DNA of 64,000 nucleotides from Sva-07 sp963774765 (lineage in GTDB: Bacteria; Actinomycetota; Acidimicrobiia; Acidimicrobiales; Ilumatobacteraceae): NCBI GenBank assembly GCA_963774765.1, contig CAVZGP010000009.1, forward strand, positions 744,001 to 808,000, in the 5' to 3' direction. The notes beneath the pieces are model-generated. The model was not told the DNA's origin. It searched no databases and saw only the letters and a program-made list of their open reading frames with translations. The translations under genes and the position numbers were made by a program. Below, in pieces: positions 17,566 through 26,656 of the stretch. Positions within the stretch are counted from its first letter, which is position 1. Each line of letters starts with the position of its first letter.

Positions 17566-18597
17566 TCCCAGCAGGAAGGCGCTGACATTGTCGCCGATGG
17601 CGGCCACGTCGTAGCCGCCCTCCTGCAAGACCACTGTGGGCAGGGCGAGCTGGGAGACCAGCTCGCCCTGCGCGCGGAAGCCGTCGGTCGTGATCGCGAG
17701 GTCCGAGATCGGGTCGTTGTGGAACGTGTCGACACCGAGCGACACGACCAGCAGGCTCGGGCCGAACGCGGCGATCGCATCGCCGGCCCGCCCGAGCGAC
17801 TCGAGATAGGCCTCGTCGTCGGTCCCCGCGGCCAGCGCGACGTTGAGGTTCGCTCCTACCCCACGGCCGGCTCCGGTCTCGTCGGCGAACCCCGAGAGAT
17901 AGGGATACGCACGTGCCGGATCGCCGTGCAGCGACACGTACTGGACGTCGTCACGTCGATAGAAGATCTGCTGGGTGCCGTTGCCGTGGTGATAGTCGAC
18001 GTCGAGCACCGTCACCTTCGATCCCGTTGTCGACGCAACGTGATGGGCCGCGATCGCCGCGTTGTTGAAGAAGCAGTAGCCACCGTAGAGCGAGGTCGGC
18101 GCGTGGTGACCCGGCGGCCGGCACAGCCCGTACGCACTACTTTCGCCACCGAGTACCGCCGCCGTCGCGCTGAGTGCGATGTCGACGGCGCCTCGTGCCG
18201 CGTCGAAGGTCCCTTCGGTGATCGGCGTCGTGGTCTCGAAGCACCAGCGGCCGAGTTCGTGGTCGACGAGCGAGCGCTGCGGGAACGCCCCGACGCCGTC
18301 GAGCAGACCGGGCATGGCGAACACGTCGGGAACCACGTCGTGCGTCCCCGGATGCCGCAGTTGGTAGTCGGCCCACGCCCGCGCCAGGAACTCGACCAGG
18401 CCCGGATCGTGAATCGCCGAGATCGGACCGGTCCCCCACTCGTGCGGCGCGATCAGGTCGAAGCGATCATCGTCGACGAGCGTGTCGCGGATCGCATCGG
18501 CGCGGCCCGGATGCTCGAACGGCGGCTGCAGCCCCGACGACTCGATCTCCGCCAGGGGCGAATGCCCGTGGTGACGGTCGGACGCGACGACCCGCAT
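17548..18597 (-). CDS. histone deacetylase/acetylpolyamine amidohydrolase family protein
   Basis: 349-residue Zn-dependent arginase-fold deacetylase. Active-site motifs are intact: RPPGHHA, TVLDVDYHHGNGTQ (metal Asp and His), SLGVDTFHNDP (second metal Asp) and QEGGYDV (transition-state Tyr). Bacterial members deacetylate acetylated polyamines or small amides. Begins three bases after the TetR stop, so both are likely co-transcribed. The C-terminus runs into a palindrome. Confidence 0.85.
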   Translation of the reverse strand: MRVVASDRHHGHSPLAEIESSGLQPPFEHPGRADAIRDTLVDDDRFDLIAPHEWGTGPISAIHDPGLVEFLARAWADYQLRHPGTHDVVPDVFAMPGLLDGVGAFPQRSLVDHELGRWCFETTTPITEGTFDAARGAVDIALSATAAVLGGESSAYGLCRPPGHHAPTSLYGGYCFFNNAAIAAHHVASTTGSKVTVLDVDYHHGNGTQQIFYRRDDVQYVSLHGDPARAYPYLSGFADETGAGRGVGANLNVALAAGTDDEAYLESLGRAGDAIAAFGPSLLVVSLGVDTFHNDPISDLAITTDGFRAQGELVSQLALPTVVLQEGGYDVAAIGDNVSAFLLGISPGV

Positions 18598-18599
18598 CT

Positions 18600-19229
18600 T
18601 CAGAGCACCCCGGCACGGCGCAGGGCCTCGGTACGCAGCGGTTCGACGAGCACCGCCGCCAACGCCACCTCGATCGCGGTGCGCGTACTCGACCGGTAGA
18701 CGTCCCAGTCGATGGTGCCCTGTGCCCATCGTTCGAGCCCGCGCATCCACGACACGAAGATGTGCCAGGCGAGCCGATCGACGTTGCAGTCGGTCACCAA
18801 GACCTCCGATGCCTGCGCCTTGGCGAGATCGGCCTCGATAGCGGCGACGATCCGCTCGCCGACGCCGCCCATGCGGGGCGCGTCGGGCACCGATCGCAGC
18901 GTCGCGATCACCGGCCGCCACACGTGTTTGCGGGCATCGATCGTCTCGTCGAGGGCAGCGAACAGCAGGCGCATACCGTCGATCGGGGCGACTGACGGCT
19001 GCTCGTCGAGTTCCAGTTCCAACTGGTCGAGGCCGCTGCTGACGAACGCGACCAGCACGCCGTCGCGGTCGGTGAACTGGTTGTACAGCGTTGCCACCGC
19101 CACACCGGCGCGATCGGCCAGCTTGCGCATGGTCAATCCGTCGAGCCCGTCGGCGGCGATGATCTCGCCGACCGCCTGCAGGATCTCTGCCCGCGTGCGC
19201 TGCTGCCTCGACTCCCAGCCCCGGCTCAT
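18600..19229 (-). CDS. TetR family transcriptional regulator
   Basis: 209 residues. The N-terminal helix-turn-helix is clear (RTRAEILQAVGEIIAADG, then LTMRKLADRAGVAVATLYNQF); the remainder is an all-helical ligand-binding domain. First gene of a two-gene unit with the deacetylase and divergent from an F420-type oxidoreductase 86 bp away, so it may control both. No convincing operator seen in that gap. Confidence 0.85.
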   Translation of the reverse strand: MSRGWESRQQRTRAEILQAVGEIIAADGLDGLTMRKLADRAGVAVATLYNQFTDRDGVLVAFVSSGLDQLELELDEQPSVAPIDGMRLLFAALDETIDARKHVWRPVIATLRSVPDAPRMGGVGERIVAAIEADLAKAQASEVLVTDCNVDRLAWHIFVSWMRGLERWAQGTIDWDVYRSSTRTAIEVALAAVLVEPLRTEALRRAGVL

Positions 19230-19315
19230 CGTGGCGGCAATCCTACGACGTCGAGGGGACGCGCCGGGTGCTGAGACGGTTTGACTCCGGCGGTGGTCCG
19301 TGGTCTGATCGCCAC

Positions 19316-20293
19316 ATGACGCGCCTCGGATACCAGATCCCCAACTTCACCTATCCCGGCGTCGGCCCCACCGATCTCTTCGACGCCGTGGCCTACCAGG
19401 CCAAGGAAGCCGACACCTCGGGCTTCGACACCGTGCTGGTGATGGATCACTTCTACCAACTCCCGATGCTGGGGGATCCCGACCACTTCATGCTCGAGTG
19501 CTACTCGCTGCTGTCGGCGCTGGCCAGGGAGACGAAGAACGTCCGCCTCAGTGCCCTGGTCACGGGCAACACGTATCGCAATCCAGCGGTGCTCGCCAAG
19601 ACGCTGACCACGCTCGACATCGTGTCGGAGGGTCGCGCTCAACTCGGCATCGGCGCCGGGTGGTTCGAGCTCGAGCACGACGCGTTCGGCATCGAGTTCG
19701 GCACGTTCACCGACCGCTTCGAGAAGTTGGAGGAAGCGTTGCAGATCATCGTTCCGATGCTCCGCGGCGAACGTCCGTCGCTCGACGGGGCACGATATAC
19801 GGCCAAGGATGCCATCAATGAGCCGCCACCGGTGGGTCGGATTCCCGTGATGATCGGCGGTGGCGGCGAGCGCAAGACGCTGCGCATGGTCGCCCAGTAC
19901 GCCGACGAGTCGAACATCATCTGCCCGCCCGCCGACCTGCAACGCAAGCTCGACGCTCTCGCCGAGCACTGCGAACGGCTGGGCCGCGACCGCTCGGAGA
20001 TCACCGTGTCGTGGCAGAAGACCGCCTGCATCGCGCCGACCGCCAAGGAGGCGATGTCGGATCTCGTCGCATACTTCCAGCGACGGGGCCTCGACCTCGC
20101 GTCGATGTCCGAAGACGAGCAGGCGGTGTGGCTCGGCAACTTCATCTACGGCGATCCCGACACCGTCGGCGAGGAGTTCGCGAAGCTGCTGCAGCCCGGT
20201 GTCGACGGCTTCACGATCAACATGCCCGCCAACGGCCACGTCGAAGGCCGAGTCGAACTCCTCGGCCAGACCCTCTCCCCCCTGATCTCCTGA
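19316..20293 (+). CDS. LLM-class F420-dependent oxidoreductase
   Basis: 325-residue luciferase-like TIM barrel with GFDTVLVMDHFYQLP, VRLSALVTGNTYRNPAVLAK, QLGIGAGWFELEHDAFG and RIPVMIGGGGERKTLR, the last being the cofactor phosphate-binding loop. Fits the subgroup of F420-dependent enzymes abundant in mycobacteria and Acidimicrobiia. Start ATG at 19316. The same 35-bp palindrome that follows the other F420 oxidoreductase follows this one directly. Confidence 0.85.
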   Translation: MTRLGYQIPNFTYPGVGPTDLFDAVAYQAKEADTSGFDTVLVMDHFYQLPMLGDPDHFMLECYSLLSALARETKNVRLSALVTGNTYRNPAVLAKTLTTLDIVSEGRAQLGIGAGWFELEHDAFGIEFGTFTDRFEKLEEALQIIVPMLRGERPSLDGARYTAKDAINEPPPVGRIPVMIGGGGERKTLRMVAQYADESNIICPPADLQRKLDALAEHCERLGRDRSEITVSWQKTACIAPTAKEAMSDLVAYFQRRGLDLASMSEDEQAVWLGNFIYGDPDTVGEEFAKLLQPGVDGFTINMPANGHVEGRVELLGQTLSPLIS

Positions 20294-20327
20294 CGTAACG
20301 TTTGGTGTCAGACACCAAACGTTACGT
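20293..20327. terminator. perfect 35-bp palindrome, second copy
   Basis: Same arms as 6403-6437 (ACGTAACGTTTGGTGTC and complement) with a central A. It begins on the last base of the oxidoreductase stop and ends one base before the stop of the convergent acyl-AMP ligase (20328). Probable bidirectional terminator. Confidence 0.7.
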
Positions 20328-22041
20328 TCACTCGACGAGGCCGAGTTCGTCGTTGAGGTATTCGTCGCGGCACTTGGCTCGTTGGAGTTTGCCGCTCGAC
20401 GTCTTCGGAAGCGTGCCGGGCGTCACGAGCATCACGTCACGCGGCGGGATGCCGCACACTTCGAGCGTGCGATGGTGGATCCGTTCACGGATGTCGTCGA
20501 GCCCACCGGACGTGTCGCTGACGCGCACCTCGGCAACGACGACGACGCTCTCCTTCCCCTTGTAGCCCTCCATCCCGAAGGCGATCACGTTGCCGGCGCG
20601 CACCCCGTCGAGTGGGCCCACGGCGCGTTCGATGTCCTCGGGGAACACGTTGCGACCGCCGACGATGATCACGTCCTTGATCCGACCGCACAGCACGAGT
20701 TCGCCGTCGAGGGTGTACGCGAGGTCGCCCGTGCAGAGCCACCCGTCGCGGAACAGCGCGGCCGTGGCGTCAGGACGCTTGTAGTAGCCCGGAGTCACCG
20801 AGGTGCCCCGCAGGAGCAGTTCGCCGACGTGACGTTCGGGAAGCTCCTCGAAGGTCTCGGGGTCGACGACCTTCATCTCGAGGCCCGGCACCGGCTTGCC
20901 GAGCAGTGGAAGCTGGCGGGCGGTGAGGCCGAGTTCGTCCTCGTCGTGGATCTCGACCGGTTTCGCCACGCGCTGCGTTTCCAGCACGATCCGGTCGACC
21001 GTGTCGGTGACGAGCCCACGCCGGCGAGGCGGGAAGGTGCCTGCGATGGCGACCTCCGCCATCCCGAATGCCGGGAACATGCCCCCGGGTGTGAAACCGA
21101 AACGCGACGCCTCGGCGACGAACGCATCGACGGCTTTCGGGTCGACCGGTTCGGCGCCCGACAGCGCAACCGTGAGGTTCGACAGGTCGAGGTCCTTCAT
21201 CCGTTTGAGTGCCCGAGTTGCGAGCACCCATGAGAAGTTCGGCCCGGCGGTCGCCGTGGCTCGATAGTCGGAGATCCACTGCATCCAGTTGCCGGGGTGC
21301 GCGAGGAAGTCCTGCGGCGCTGCCTGCACCAGGTTGACGCCTTTGGTCATCGGCATGGCGAGAAACCCGACGAGGCCCATGTCGTGGTAGAGCGGCAGCC
21401 ACGACACCAGGAGTTCGTCGCGACCCATCTCGGCGGCGTCGGACAGGGCATCGATGTTCGCGCTCGAGCACGCGGTCGGGGATCATCACGCCCTTGGGTT
21501 CGCTGGTCGAACCGCTGGTGTACTGCAGAATGACCAGCCGTTCGGAGTCATGCGGGGGAATCTCCAGCGCGTCTCCCGATGGCACGTTCGCTGCACCGGG
21601 CATGACGCTCTTCATCGCCATGATCGGCGGATCGCCCTCTGCAGCCACGTAGAAGTCAGCGAGCAGATCGTCGATCAGCAGCAGCTTCGCGTCGCCGTGC
21701 AGGATCCGCCCACGGGTGCTGTCGATGAACACGTCGAGCGAACCCATGCGCATCGGCAGTGGCAGCACCATGGAGGCGAGACCCGCCATCCAGCACCCTC
21801 GGATGATGGTGATCAGCTCGCGGCTCGTTGGCCCGAGGATCGCCACGTGGTCGCCCGGCACCAGGCCTCGTGCCTGCAGGGCAGCACCCACCGCTCGTGC
21901 GTCGTCGTGGATTTCGCTCCAGCCGACCTGCTGCGGTCCGGCCTCGGCGGCCATCGACGCACCAACGAAGGTGACGCCCGTACCCGAGTCGGCCGCGAGT
22001 TCGAGTCGCTCGATGGTCGACAGCGTTCGGATGTCGGTCAT
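20328..22041 (-). CDS. fatty-acyl-AMP ligase/acyl-CoA synthetase family protein, +1 frameshift
   Basis: ANL-superfamily adenylating enzyme of about 570 residues once corrected. The ATP-binding P-loop is LQYTSGSTSEPKGVMIP; further on come SWLPLYHDMGLVGF, a FGMAEVAIAG motif, LCTGDLAY and PKTSSGKLQRAKCR (catalytic Lys). These fit FadD32/FAAL-like enzymes, which load fatty acids onto polyketide synthases, but no such synthase is in the window. The frame changes at about 21460-21468: removing one G in CTCGAGCGCG gives RVLSANIDALSDAAEMG. Convergent with the F420 oxidoreductase. Confidence 0.8.
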
Positions 22042-22068
22042 CCCCCCGACGCTAGTGCCCTGACCCCG

Positions 22069-22389
22069 CTACTGGCTGCCGTCGAGTCGATCGGGCAGGT
22101 GCGTCGTACGTCCGCCGCGTACACGAACGTCGACCGGATCGCACACGTGGCACCCGTACTCGACGTGAATCCCCTGAATCGACATCTGGCTGCCGCGCGA
22201 CTTCTCCAAGATCACCTGCGGGCGGTGGTACATGTCATCGCCCCCGCACGTCGGGCATCGGGGCCGGGGATCGCGCGTCCACTCGACCCGGCACCTGGCG
22301 CAAGTCAGGCGGATCTGGCCGTCGTCGAGCGGCGATCCGCTGATGTCGTCGTCGGTGCCGCACGATGGGCACACGATCTCCAGGGCCAT
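22069..22389 (-). CDS. small zinc-ribbon protein
   Basis: 106 residues. CxxC pairs at CPSC, CARC, CPTC and CHVC suggest two zinc ribbons, and the protein is otherwise hydrophilic. Sits 27 bp upstream of the acyl-AMP ligase start in the same direction, so co-transcription is possible. No function recognised; nucleic-acid or protein binding is only a guess from the zinc ribbons. Confidence 0.7.
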   Translation of the reverse strand: MALEIVCPSCGTDDDISGSPLDDGQIRLTCARCRVEWTRDPRPRCPTCGGDDMYHRPQVILEKSRGSQMSIQGIHVEYGCHVCDPVDVRVRGGRTTHLPDRLDGSQ

Positions 22390-22421
22390 GGATGCACCCT
22401 AGAACGTGCACCCGGACGCGG

Positions 22422-22457
22422 CGAGGGGACGGACGGCCGAAGCCACCCGTCCCCTCG
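22422..22457. terminator. hairpin: CGAGGGGACGG stem
   Basis: CGAGGGGACGG (22422-22432) pairs with CCGTCCCCTCG (22447-22457) across a 14-nt loop. It is in the gap between the binding-protein stop (22525) and the zinc-ribbon start (22389), both minus strand, and is followed in the same gap by two further hairpins. Probable terminator of the importer operon. Confidence 0.55.
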
Positions 22458-22469
22458 AGGCGTTCAGGT

Positions 22470-22512
22470 CAGAGATGTTGATCTCTGGATTGCAGCAGGG
22501 GTCTGACCCCTG
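22470..22512. terminator. two hairpins after the importer operon
   Basis: CAGAGAT GTTG ATCTCTG at 22470-22487, then CAGGGGTC T GACCCCTG at 22496-22512 followed by GTGAAAT. The second is a shorter copy of the GGGGTC palindrome at 17535-17565. Both are just downstream of the second importer operon. Confidence 0.55.
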
Positions 22513-22524
22513 GTGAAATCCTGG

Positions 22525-23580
22525 TCAGAGCAGACCCTGCTGGGTGAGGTAGTCCTCGGCAACCGCGCGGGGGTCTTCGCCGTCAGCGGAGACCCGACGG
22601 TTCAACTCGGCCATCGTCTCTTCGTCGAGGCCGGCGAAGATGGTGTCGGCGAGCGCTTCGAAGGCCTCGGGGGCCTGCTGGAAGACGTCGTCGGGCATCG
22701 TCATCGACACGTTGTAGAGGATGAACACGCCTGGATCCTCGACGAGGTCGAGGTTGAGTGCCGGGATGCGGCCGTCGGTGGTGAAGACCTCACCGAACGT
22801 GCAGTTGCCGCTCGCGGTCTCGTCGTAGATCACGCCCGTGTCGAGGATCTCGACCTGGCCGTCGGGGATGGTGAGGCCCGTCGCATCTTCGAGCAGCACG
22901 AGGCCGTCCGGGCGATTCGGGAACTCGGTCTCCATGCACACGGTGGCGTCGGAGTTCTCGTTGACGTACTCCATCATGCCCTGCAGGTCGACACCCGCAG
23001 CCGGGGAATCCGCTGCGGTGGCGAAGCCGTAGGTGTCGTTGAACGGCGACACGCCGACCCAGCGGATGCTGTTCTCGGCGAGGTCCTTGGTACACACGTT
23101 GGTGGTCAGCTCGACCGCGTCGAAGCTGGGATCTTCCTGCGCGAGGTGCACGGTCCAGCCGGTGCCGTTGTACTCGAAGTACGTGTCGATCTCGCCGGCG
23201 AGAAGCGCGTCGCGATTGACCACGGTGCCGCCGAGGTTGGTCGAGTCGGTCACAGAGGCGCCGCCGGCTTCGAGACCGACGATCGCCAGCTGGCCGAGCA
23301 CGAACTGCTCGACGAAGTCTTTCGAACCGACGTTGACGTCGATGCCGCTGAAGTCGAGTTCGGTCAGCGACGCAACTGAGTTGTCGGCGTTGTTGGCGGT
23401 CTCGCACTCGGCGCTGGCCATGTCGCCGTCGTCATCGGTGCTGTCGGGTGCTTCGGTGGTGGCGGCGCCATCATCTCCATCGCTACTGCTGCTGTCGTCG
23501 TCGCTGCCGCATGCGCCGGCCACAAGGGCTACGGCGGCGAGGCCTGCGGCGAACCGCATCGTCTGTCGCTTGATTCTCAT
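22525..23580 (-). CDS. osmoprotectant-type substrate-binding lipoprotein 2
   Basis: 351 residues: signal with ALVAGACGSDD lipobox, acidic/Ser-rich linker, then VNVGSKDFVEQFVLGQL, the SKxFxEQxIL-type hallmark of glycine-betaine/choline binding proteins, and DTYFEYNGTGWTVHL. The Tyr/Trp-rich latter motif supports a quaternary-amine ligand more strongly than in the first system. A strong SD (AAGGAG) lies eight bases before the ATG. Last gene of its operon, but separated from the permease by 138 bp that include a 7-bp tandem repeat. Confidence 0.85.
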   Translation of the reverse strand: MRIKRQTMRFAAGLAAVALVAGACGSDDDSSSSDGDDGAATTEAPDSTDDDGDMASAECETANNADNSVASLTELDFSGIDVNVGSKDFVEQFVLGQLAIVGLEAGGASVTDSTNLGGTVVNRDALLAGEIDTYFEYNGTGWTVHLAQEDPSFDAVELTTNVCTKDLAENSIRWVGVSPFNDTYGFATAADSPAAGVDLQGMMEYVNENSDATVCMETEFPNRPDGLVLLEDATGLTIPDGQVEILDTGVIYDETASGNCTFGEVFTTDGRIPALNLDLVEDPGVFILYNVSMTMPDDVFQQAPEAFEALADTIFAGLDEETMAELNRRVSADGEDPRAVAEDYLTQQGLL

Positions 23581-23610
23581 CAGTGTTTCTCCTTGTTGAT
23601 GTTCACGAGG

Positions 23611-23673
23611 TGTTCGGTGTTCGGTGTTCGGTGTTCGGTGTTCGGTGTTCGGTGTTCGGTGTTCGGTGTTCGG
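23611..23673. repeat. 7-bp tandem repeat, nine perfect copies
   Basis: The unit TGTTCGG is repeated nine times without error (63 bp), followed by a tenth degenerate unit (TGTTGGA). It lies 30 bp upstream of the binding-protein start on the coding strand, where the unit reads CCGAACA, between the permease stop and the SD sequence. Perfect short repeats of this kind are prone to slippage. Read as protein it gives a VFGVRCS repeat, which I do not believe is translated. Confidence 0.95.
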
Positions 23674-23718
23674 TGTTGGATCGAGGACGCGCCGAAGCAG
23701 CGCTCGCGCGGAAACGAG

Positions 23719-24573
23719 TCACAGACCGCTTGGCCGGAGCGTCTTCTCGATCAGCGCTGCGATCCAGTCGACCGACAACGCAACGAGCGCGGTCATCACC
23801 GCGCCGGTGATCAGCACCAGGTCTCGGCTGAGCTTCAGCCCGGCACTGATCGTGGCTCCCAGCCCTCCCCCACCGATCAGGTAGGCAAGCGCAGCCATCC
23901 CGACCGTGATCACGAGCGCGGTGCGTACACCGGCGAGGATCACGGGGACGGCCAAGGGGAGCTCGATCTGTCTGAGTGTCTGACGCTTGGTCAGGCCCAT
24001 GCCACGGCCCGCTTCGATCACGCTCCGGTCGACCTGTTCGAGGCCGACCATCGTGTTTCGGAGCACCGGAAGCAGCGTGAACAGCGACAGCGCCCAGATC
24101 GTCGTCCAGGGACCGCGACCGAGCCAGGCGAACGCGAGCACGAGAAGTCCGAATGCGGGGATTGCCTGGGCGGACGTCGCAATACCGAGGATCGGCGATC
24201 CGATCCGCTTGTAGCGCGGCCGCGTCAAGAGCACTCCGAGTGGCACCGCCATGACGAGCGTGAACACCGTCGACCACAGGGTGAGCGAGAGGTGCTGTTC
24301 GAGTTGTGGCCGAAGATTGCGGTCCCAATCGAGCGCTCGCTCGTCCTGGAAGATCTTGTCGGCGCTCTGCACGTAGGAGTAGAGCGCGAGTGCGCCGGCG
24401 ACGACGATCAGCGGCGTGATCAGCAGCCCGACGTTCGTCTTGATCAGGCGGAAACCCGGAGGCAGGCGATAGTCGGAGACCTCGTCGGCGAGCTCGTGAT
24501 CGGGGTAGGCGTCATCGACGGCGCGAACGTCGTCGAGGTGGTGTTCGGCCGTTTCGGCCAGTGGTGTCGACAT
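23719..24573 (-). CDS. osmoprotectant-type ABC transporter permease 2b
   Basis: 284 residues, with a hydrophilic N-terminal tail of about 45 residues before the first membrane helix (LLITPLIVVAGALALYSYV). EAA-like loop EAGRGMGLTKRQTLRQIELP followed by AVPVILAGVRTALVITVG. ATG at 24573 overlaps the ATPase stop by one base (TGATG). The extra N-terminal segment, rich in Asp/Glu/His, is unusual for this family. Confidence 0.85.
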   Translation of the reverse strand: MSTPLAETAEHHLDDVRAVDDAYPDHELADEVSDYRLPPGFRLIKTNVGLLITPLIVVAGALALYSYVQSADKIFQDERALDWDRNLRPQLEQHLSLTLWSTVFTLVMAVPLGVLLTRPRYKRIGSPILGIATSAQAIPAFGLLVLAFAWLGRGPWTTIWALSLFTLLPVLRNTMVGLEQVDRSVIEAGRGMGLTKRQTLRQIELPLAVPVILAGVRTALVITVGMAALAYLIGGGGLGATISAGLKLSRDLVLITGAVMTALVALSVDWIAALIEKTLRPSGL

Positions 24574-25805
24574 CAGCGACCAGCGGCCTCGGCTGCAGCG
24601 TCGCTGACCGCGAGATCCTCGTAGTGCTTCTTGGCCTGGCTGCGCAGGCGCTTGAGCACGTCGGCAAGACGCTCGATGTCGAGGATTCCCTGGCAGCATC
24701 CCTTGGCGTCGACGACGACGGCCTGGCCGGCGTTCGACAGCAGCATCTCCTCGAGCGCGTCGTGCAGTGTCGCGTTCGGCTCGATCTTCGCGTTGACGAC
24801 GGCGCCCGCCTGGTCGAGCGGAACAGCGGCGTTTGCGAGGTGATGGTCGTTGACCCAGCGGATCGGTCGCCGATCGCGATCGAGCACGAGCATCCACTTC
24901 TCGGGCGACGCGTCGAACAGGCGATGGGCCTCGTCTCGATCGGTGTCGACGTCGACGATCGGCCACTCGTTCGACAGATCGAGATCGCGGACGCGTTCGA
25001 AGTTGAGTCCTTTCAACGTCGACCCTGAGCCGATGAAGTCGCTCACGAAGTCGTCGACGGGGTACGCCAGGATCCGCTCGGGCGTGTCGAACTGGCGGAT
25101 CACCGACTGCTCGCCGAGGATCGCGATTCGATCGCCCATCTTGATCGCTTCGTCGATGTCGTGTGTGACGAACACGATGGTCTTCTTCAGGTCGGCCTGG
25201 AGGCGGAGGAACTCGTTCTGGAGACGGTCGCGGGTGATCGGGTCGATCGCACCGAAGGGCTCGTCCATCAACAGCACGTCGGGGTCGCCGCCGAGCGCTC
25301 GGGCAACGCCGACCCGCTGGGCCTGACCTCCGGAAAGCTCCTTCGGGTACCGATCGCGGAACTCATTGGGGTCGAGTCCGGTCATCTCCAGCAGCTCGTC
25401 GACGCGAGCGGCGATCCTCGCCTTGTCCCAGCCGAGCAGCTTCGGCACCGTGGCGATGTTCTGGGCGATCGTCTGGTGCGGGAAGAGGCCGATCTGCTGG
25501 ATGACGTAGCCGATCTGGCGTCGCAACTGATCGGCATTGACGGTGGTGACATCCTCACCATCGAAGATGATGCGCCCCGATGTCGGCTCGATCATTCGGT
25601 TGACGAGACGCAGCGTGGTGCTCTTGCCACAGCCGGAAGGACCCACGAGGACCAGGATCTCGCCGGCCGGGATGCGCAGGTCGAGGTCGGCCACCGCGGG
25701 TATCGCCGACCCCGGATACGTCTTGCCGACGCCCTGCAGTTCAATCATCGCGGGAGGTTCGGCCGGCGACTCGTCGGTGGACCGCGGTGTGCGGAGGTCG
25801 GTCAT
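24573..25805 (-). CDS. osmoprotectant-type ABC transporter ATPase with CBS pair
   Basis: 410 residues. Walker A GPSGCGKST, Q-loop IQQIGLFPH, signature LSGGQAQR, Walker B LLMDEPFGAIDP, H-loop VTHDIDEA. The C-terminal part has CBS-like segments (KWMLVLDRDRRPIRWVNDHH and ATLHDALEEMLLSNAGQ … GILDIERLADVL). ATG at 25805 overlaps the upstream permease stop (ATGA). Gene order here is permease-ATPase-permease-binding protein, unlike the ATPase-first order of the 13.9-17.5 kb system. Confidence 0.85.
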   Translation of the reverse strand: MTDLRTPRSTDESPAEPPAMIELQGVGKTYPGSAIPAVADLDLRIPAGEILVLVGPSGCGKSTTLRLVNRMIEPTSGRIIFDGEDVTTVNADQLRRQIGYVIQQIGLFPHQTIAQNIATVPKLLGWDKARIAARVDELLEMTGLDPNEFRDRYPKELSGGQAQRVGVARALGGDPDVLLMDEPFGAIDPITRDRLQNEFLRLQADLKKTIVFVTHDIDEAIKMGDRIAILGEQSVIRQFDTPERILAYPVDDFVSDFIGSGSTLKGLNFERVRDLDLSNEWPIVDVDTDRDEAHRLFDASPEKWMLVLDRDRRPIRWVNDHHLANAAVPLDQAGAVVNAKIEPNATLHDALEEMLLSNAGQAVVVDAKGCCQGILDIERLADVLKRLRSQAKKHYEDLAVSDAAAEAAGR

Positions 25806-26656
25806 GAGCGAAGTCCTTTCGACGTCGTCAGCCGACGTAGGAGCGTGAAGAAGAGGTCGGCAACGAGCGCGAGGAGGATCGTGAAGATGACTCCGGTCCA
25901 CATGCGCTCGACCGAGGTGACGTCGGGGAACCGCTGCAAGCCGTCGTTGATGTAGCGACCGAGTCCGGTTCCGCCCACGAGCGGGGCGATCGCCGAGATG
26001 CCGATGACGAGCAGCGTCGCCACCCGGATTCCCGTGAGGATGATCGGCCAGGCGAGAGGCAGCTCCACTCGCAACAGGCGTTGGGTGGGGTTGAGCCCCA
26101 TGCCCTTCGCCGATTCGATGACCGCCTGGTCGACATCTTCGAGGCCGGTGACGGTGTTGCGCAGGATCGGCAGGATCGAATACATCGTCAACGCGATGAT
26201 CGGGCCGCGATCACCGACGCCGATCGCCGGGATCGAGATGAAGATGGCGAACAACGCCAGCGACGGAATCGTCAACATGATCGAGGCGACGCCGAGCACC
26301 GGACCGCGCAATACGTGAACCCGGTGAACGATGACGCCGAGCACCACGGAGATGGCAACCGCGAACACCATGGCGATCAACACGAGCTGCAGTGTCTCGA
26401 CCGTCCGCTCCAGGATCGGAGACCACCCCTCGGCATCGGACATCCACGTCCACCAGCTCTGGTAGGCGTCGAGGTCGAAGAGGAGCTTCGGGAGTTCGAT
26501 GATGCCATCGACCATCACGCCGATGCCCTCGAACACATCGTTGTTCGCGGCGGTGTCGGCGACGAACAACCACCAGACGAGCACCGCGAGGACGATCGCG
26601 CCGGCAATCCCGCGCACGGGGACACGCCGAGGAGCCGTCGAGACAACATCGCTCAT
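25802..26656 (-). CDS. osmoprotectant-type ABC transporter permease 2a
   Basis: 284 residues from the ATG at 26656; an upstream in-frame ATG at about 26698 would add 14 residues and cannot be excluded. Hydrophobic segments surround the loop ESAKGMGLNPTQRLLRVELP and WPIILTGIRVATLLVIG. A first helix (GAIVLAVLVWWLFVAD) plus a long periplasmic-side segment with several Trp precedes the permease core. First gene of the second importer operon. Confidence 0.8.
   Translation of the reverse strand: MSDVVSTAPRRVPVRGIAGAIVLAVLVWWLFVADTAANNDVFEGIGVMVDGIIELPKLLFDLDAYQSWWTWMSDAEGWSPILERTVETLQLVLIAMVFAVAISVVLGVIVHRVHVLRGPVLGVASIMLTIPSLALFAIFISIPAIGVGDRGPIIALTMYSILPILRNTVTGLEDVDQAVIESAKGMGLNPTQRLLRVELPLAWPIILTGIRVATLLVIGISAIAPLVGGTGLGRYINDGLQRFPDVTSVERMWTGVIFTILLALVADLFFTLLRRLTTSKGLRS

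Noticed and set aside
23583..23884. VFGVRCS heptapeptide repeat ORFs in the tandem-repeat region
   Set aside because: They are frame artefacts of the 7-bp repeat between permease and binding-protein genes, with no SD or family support.
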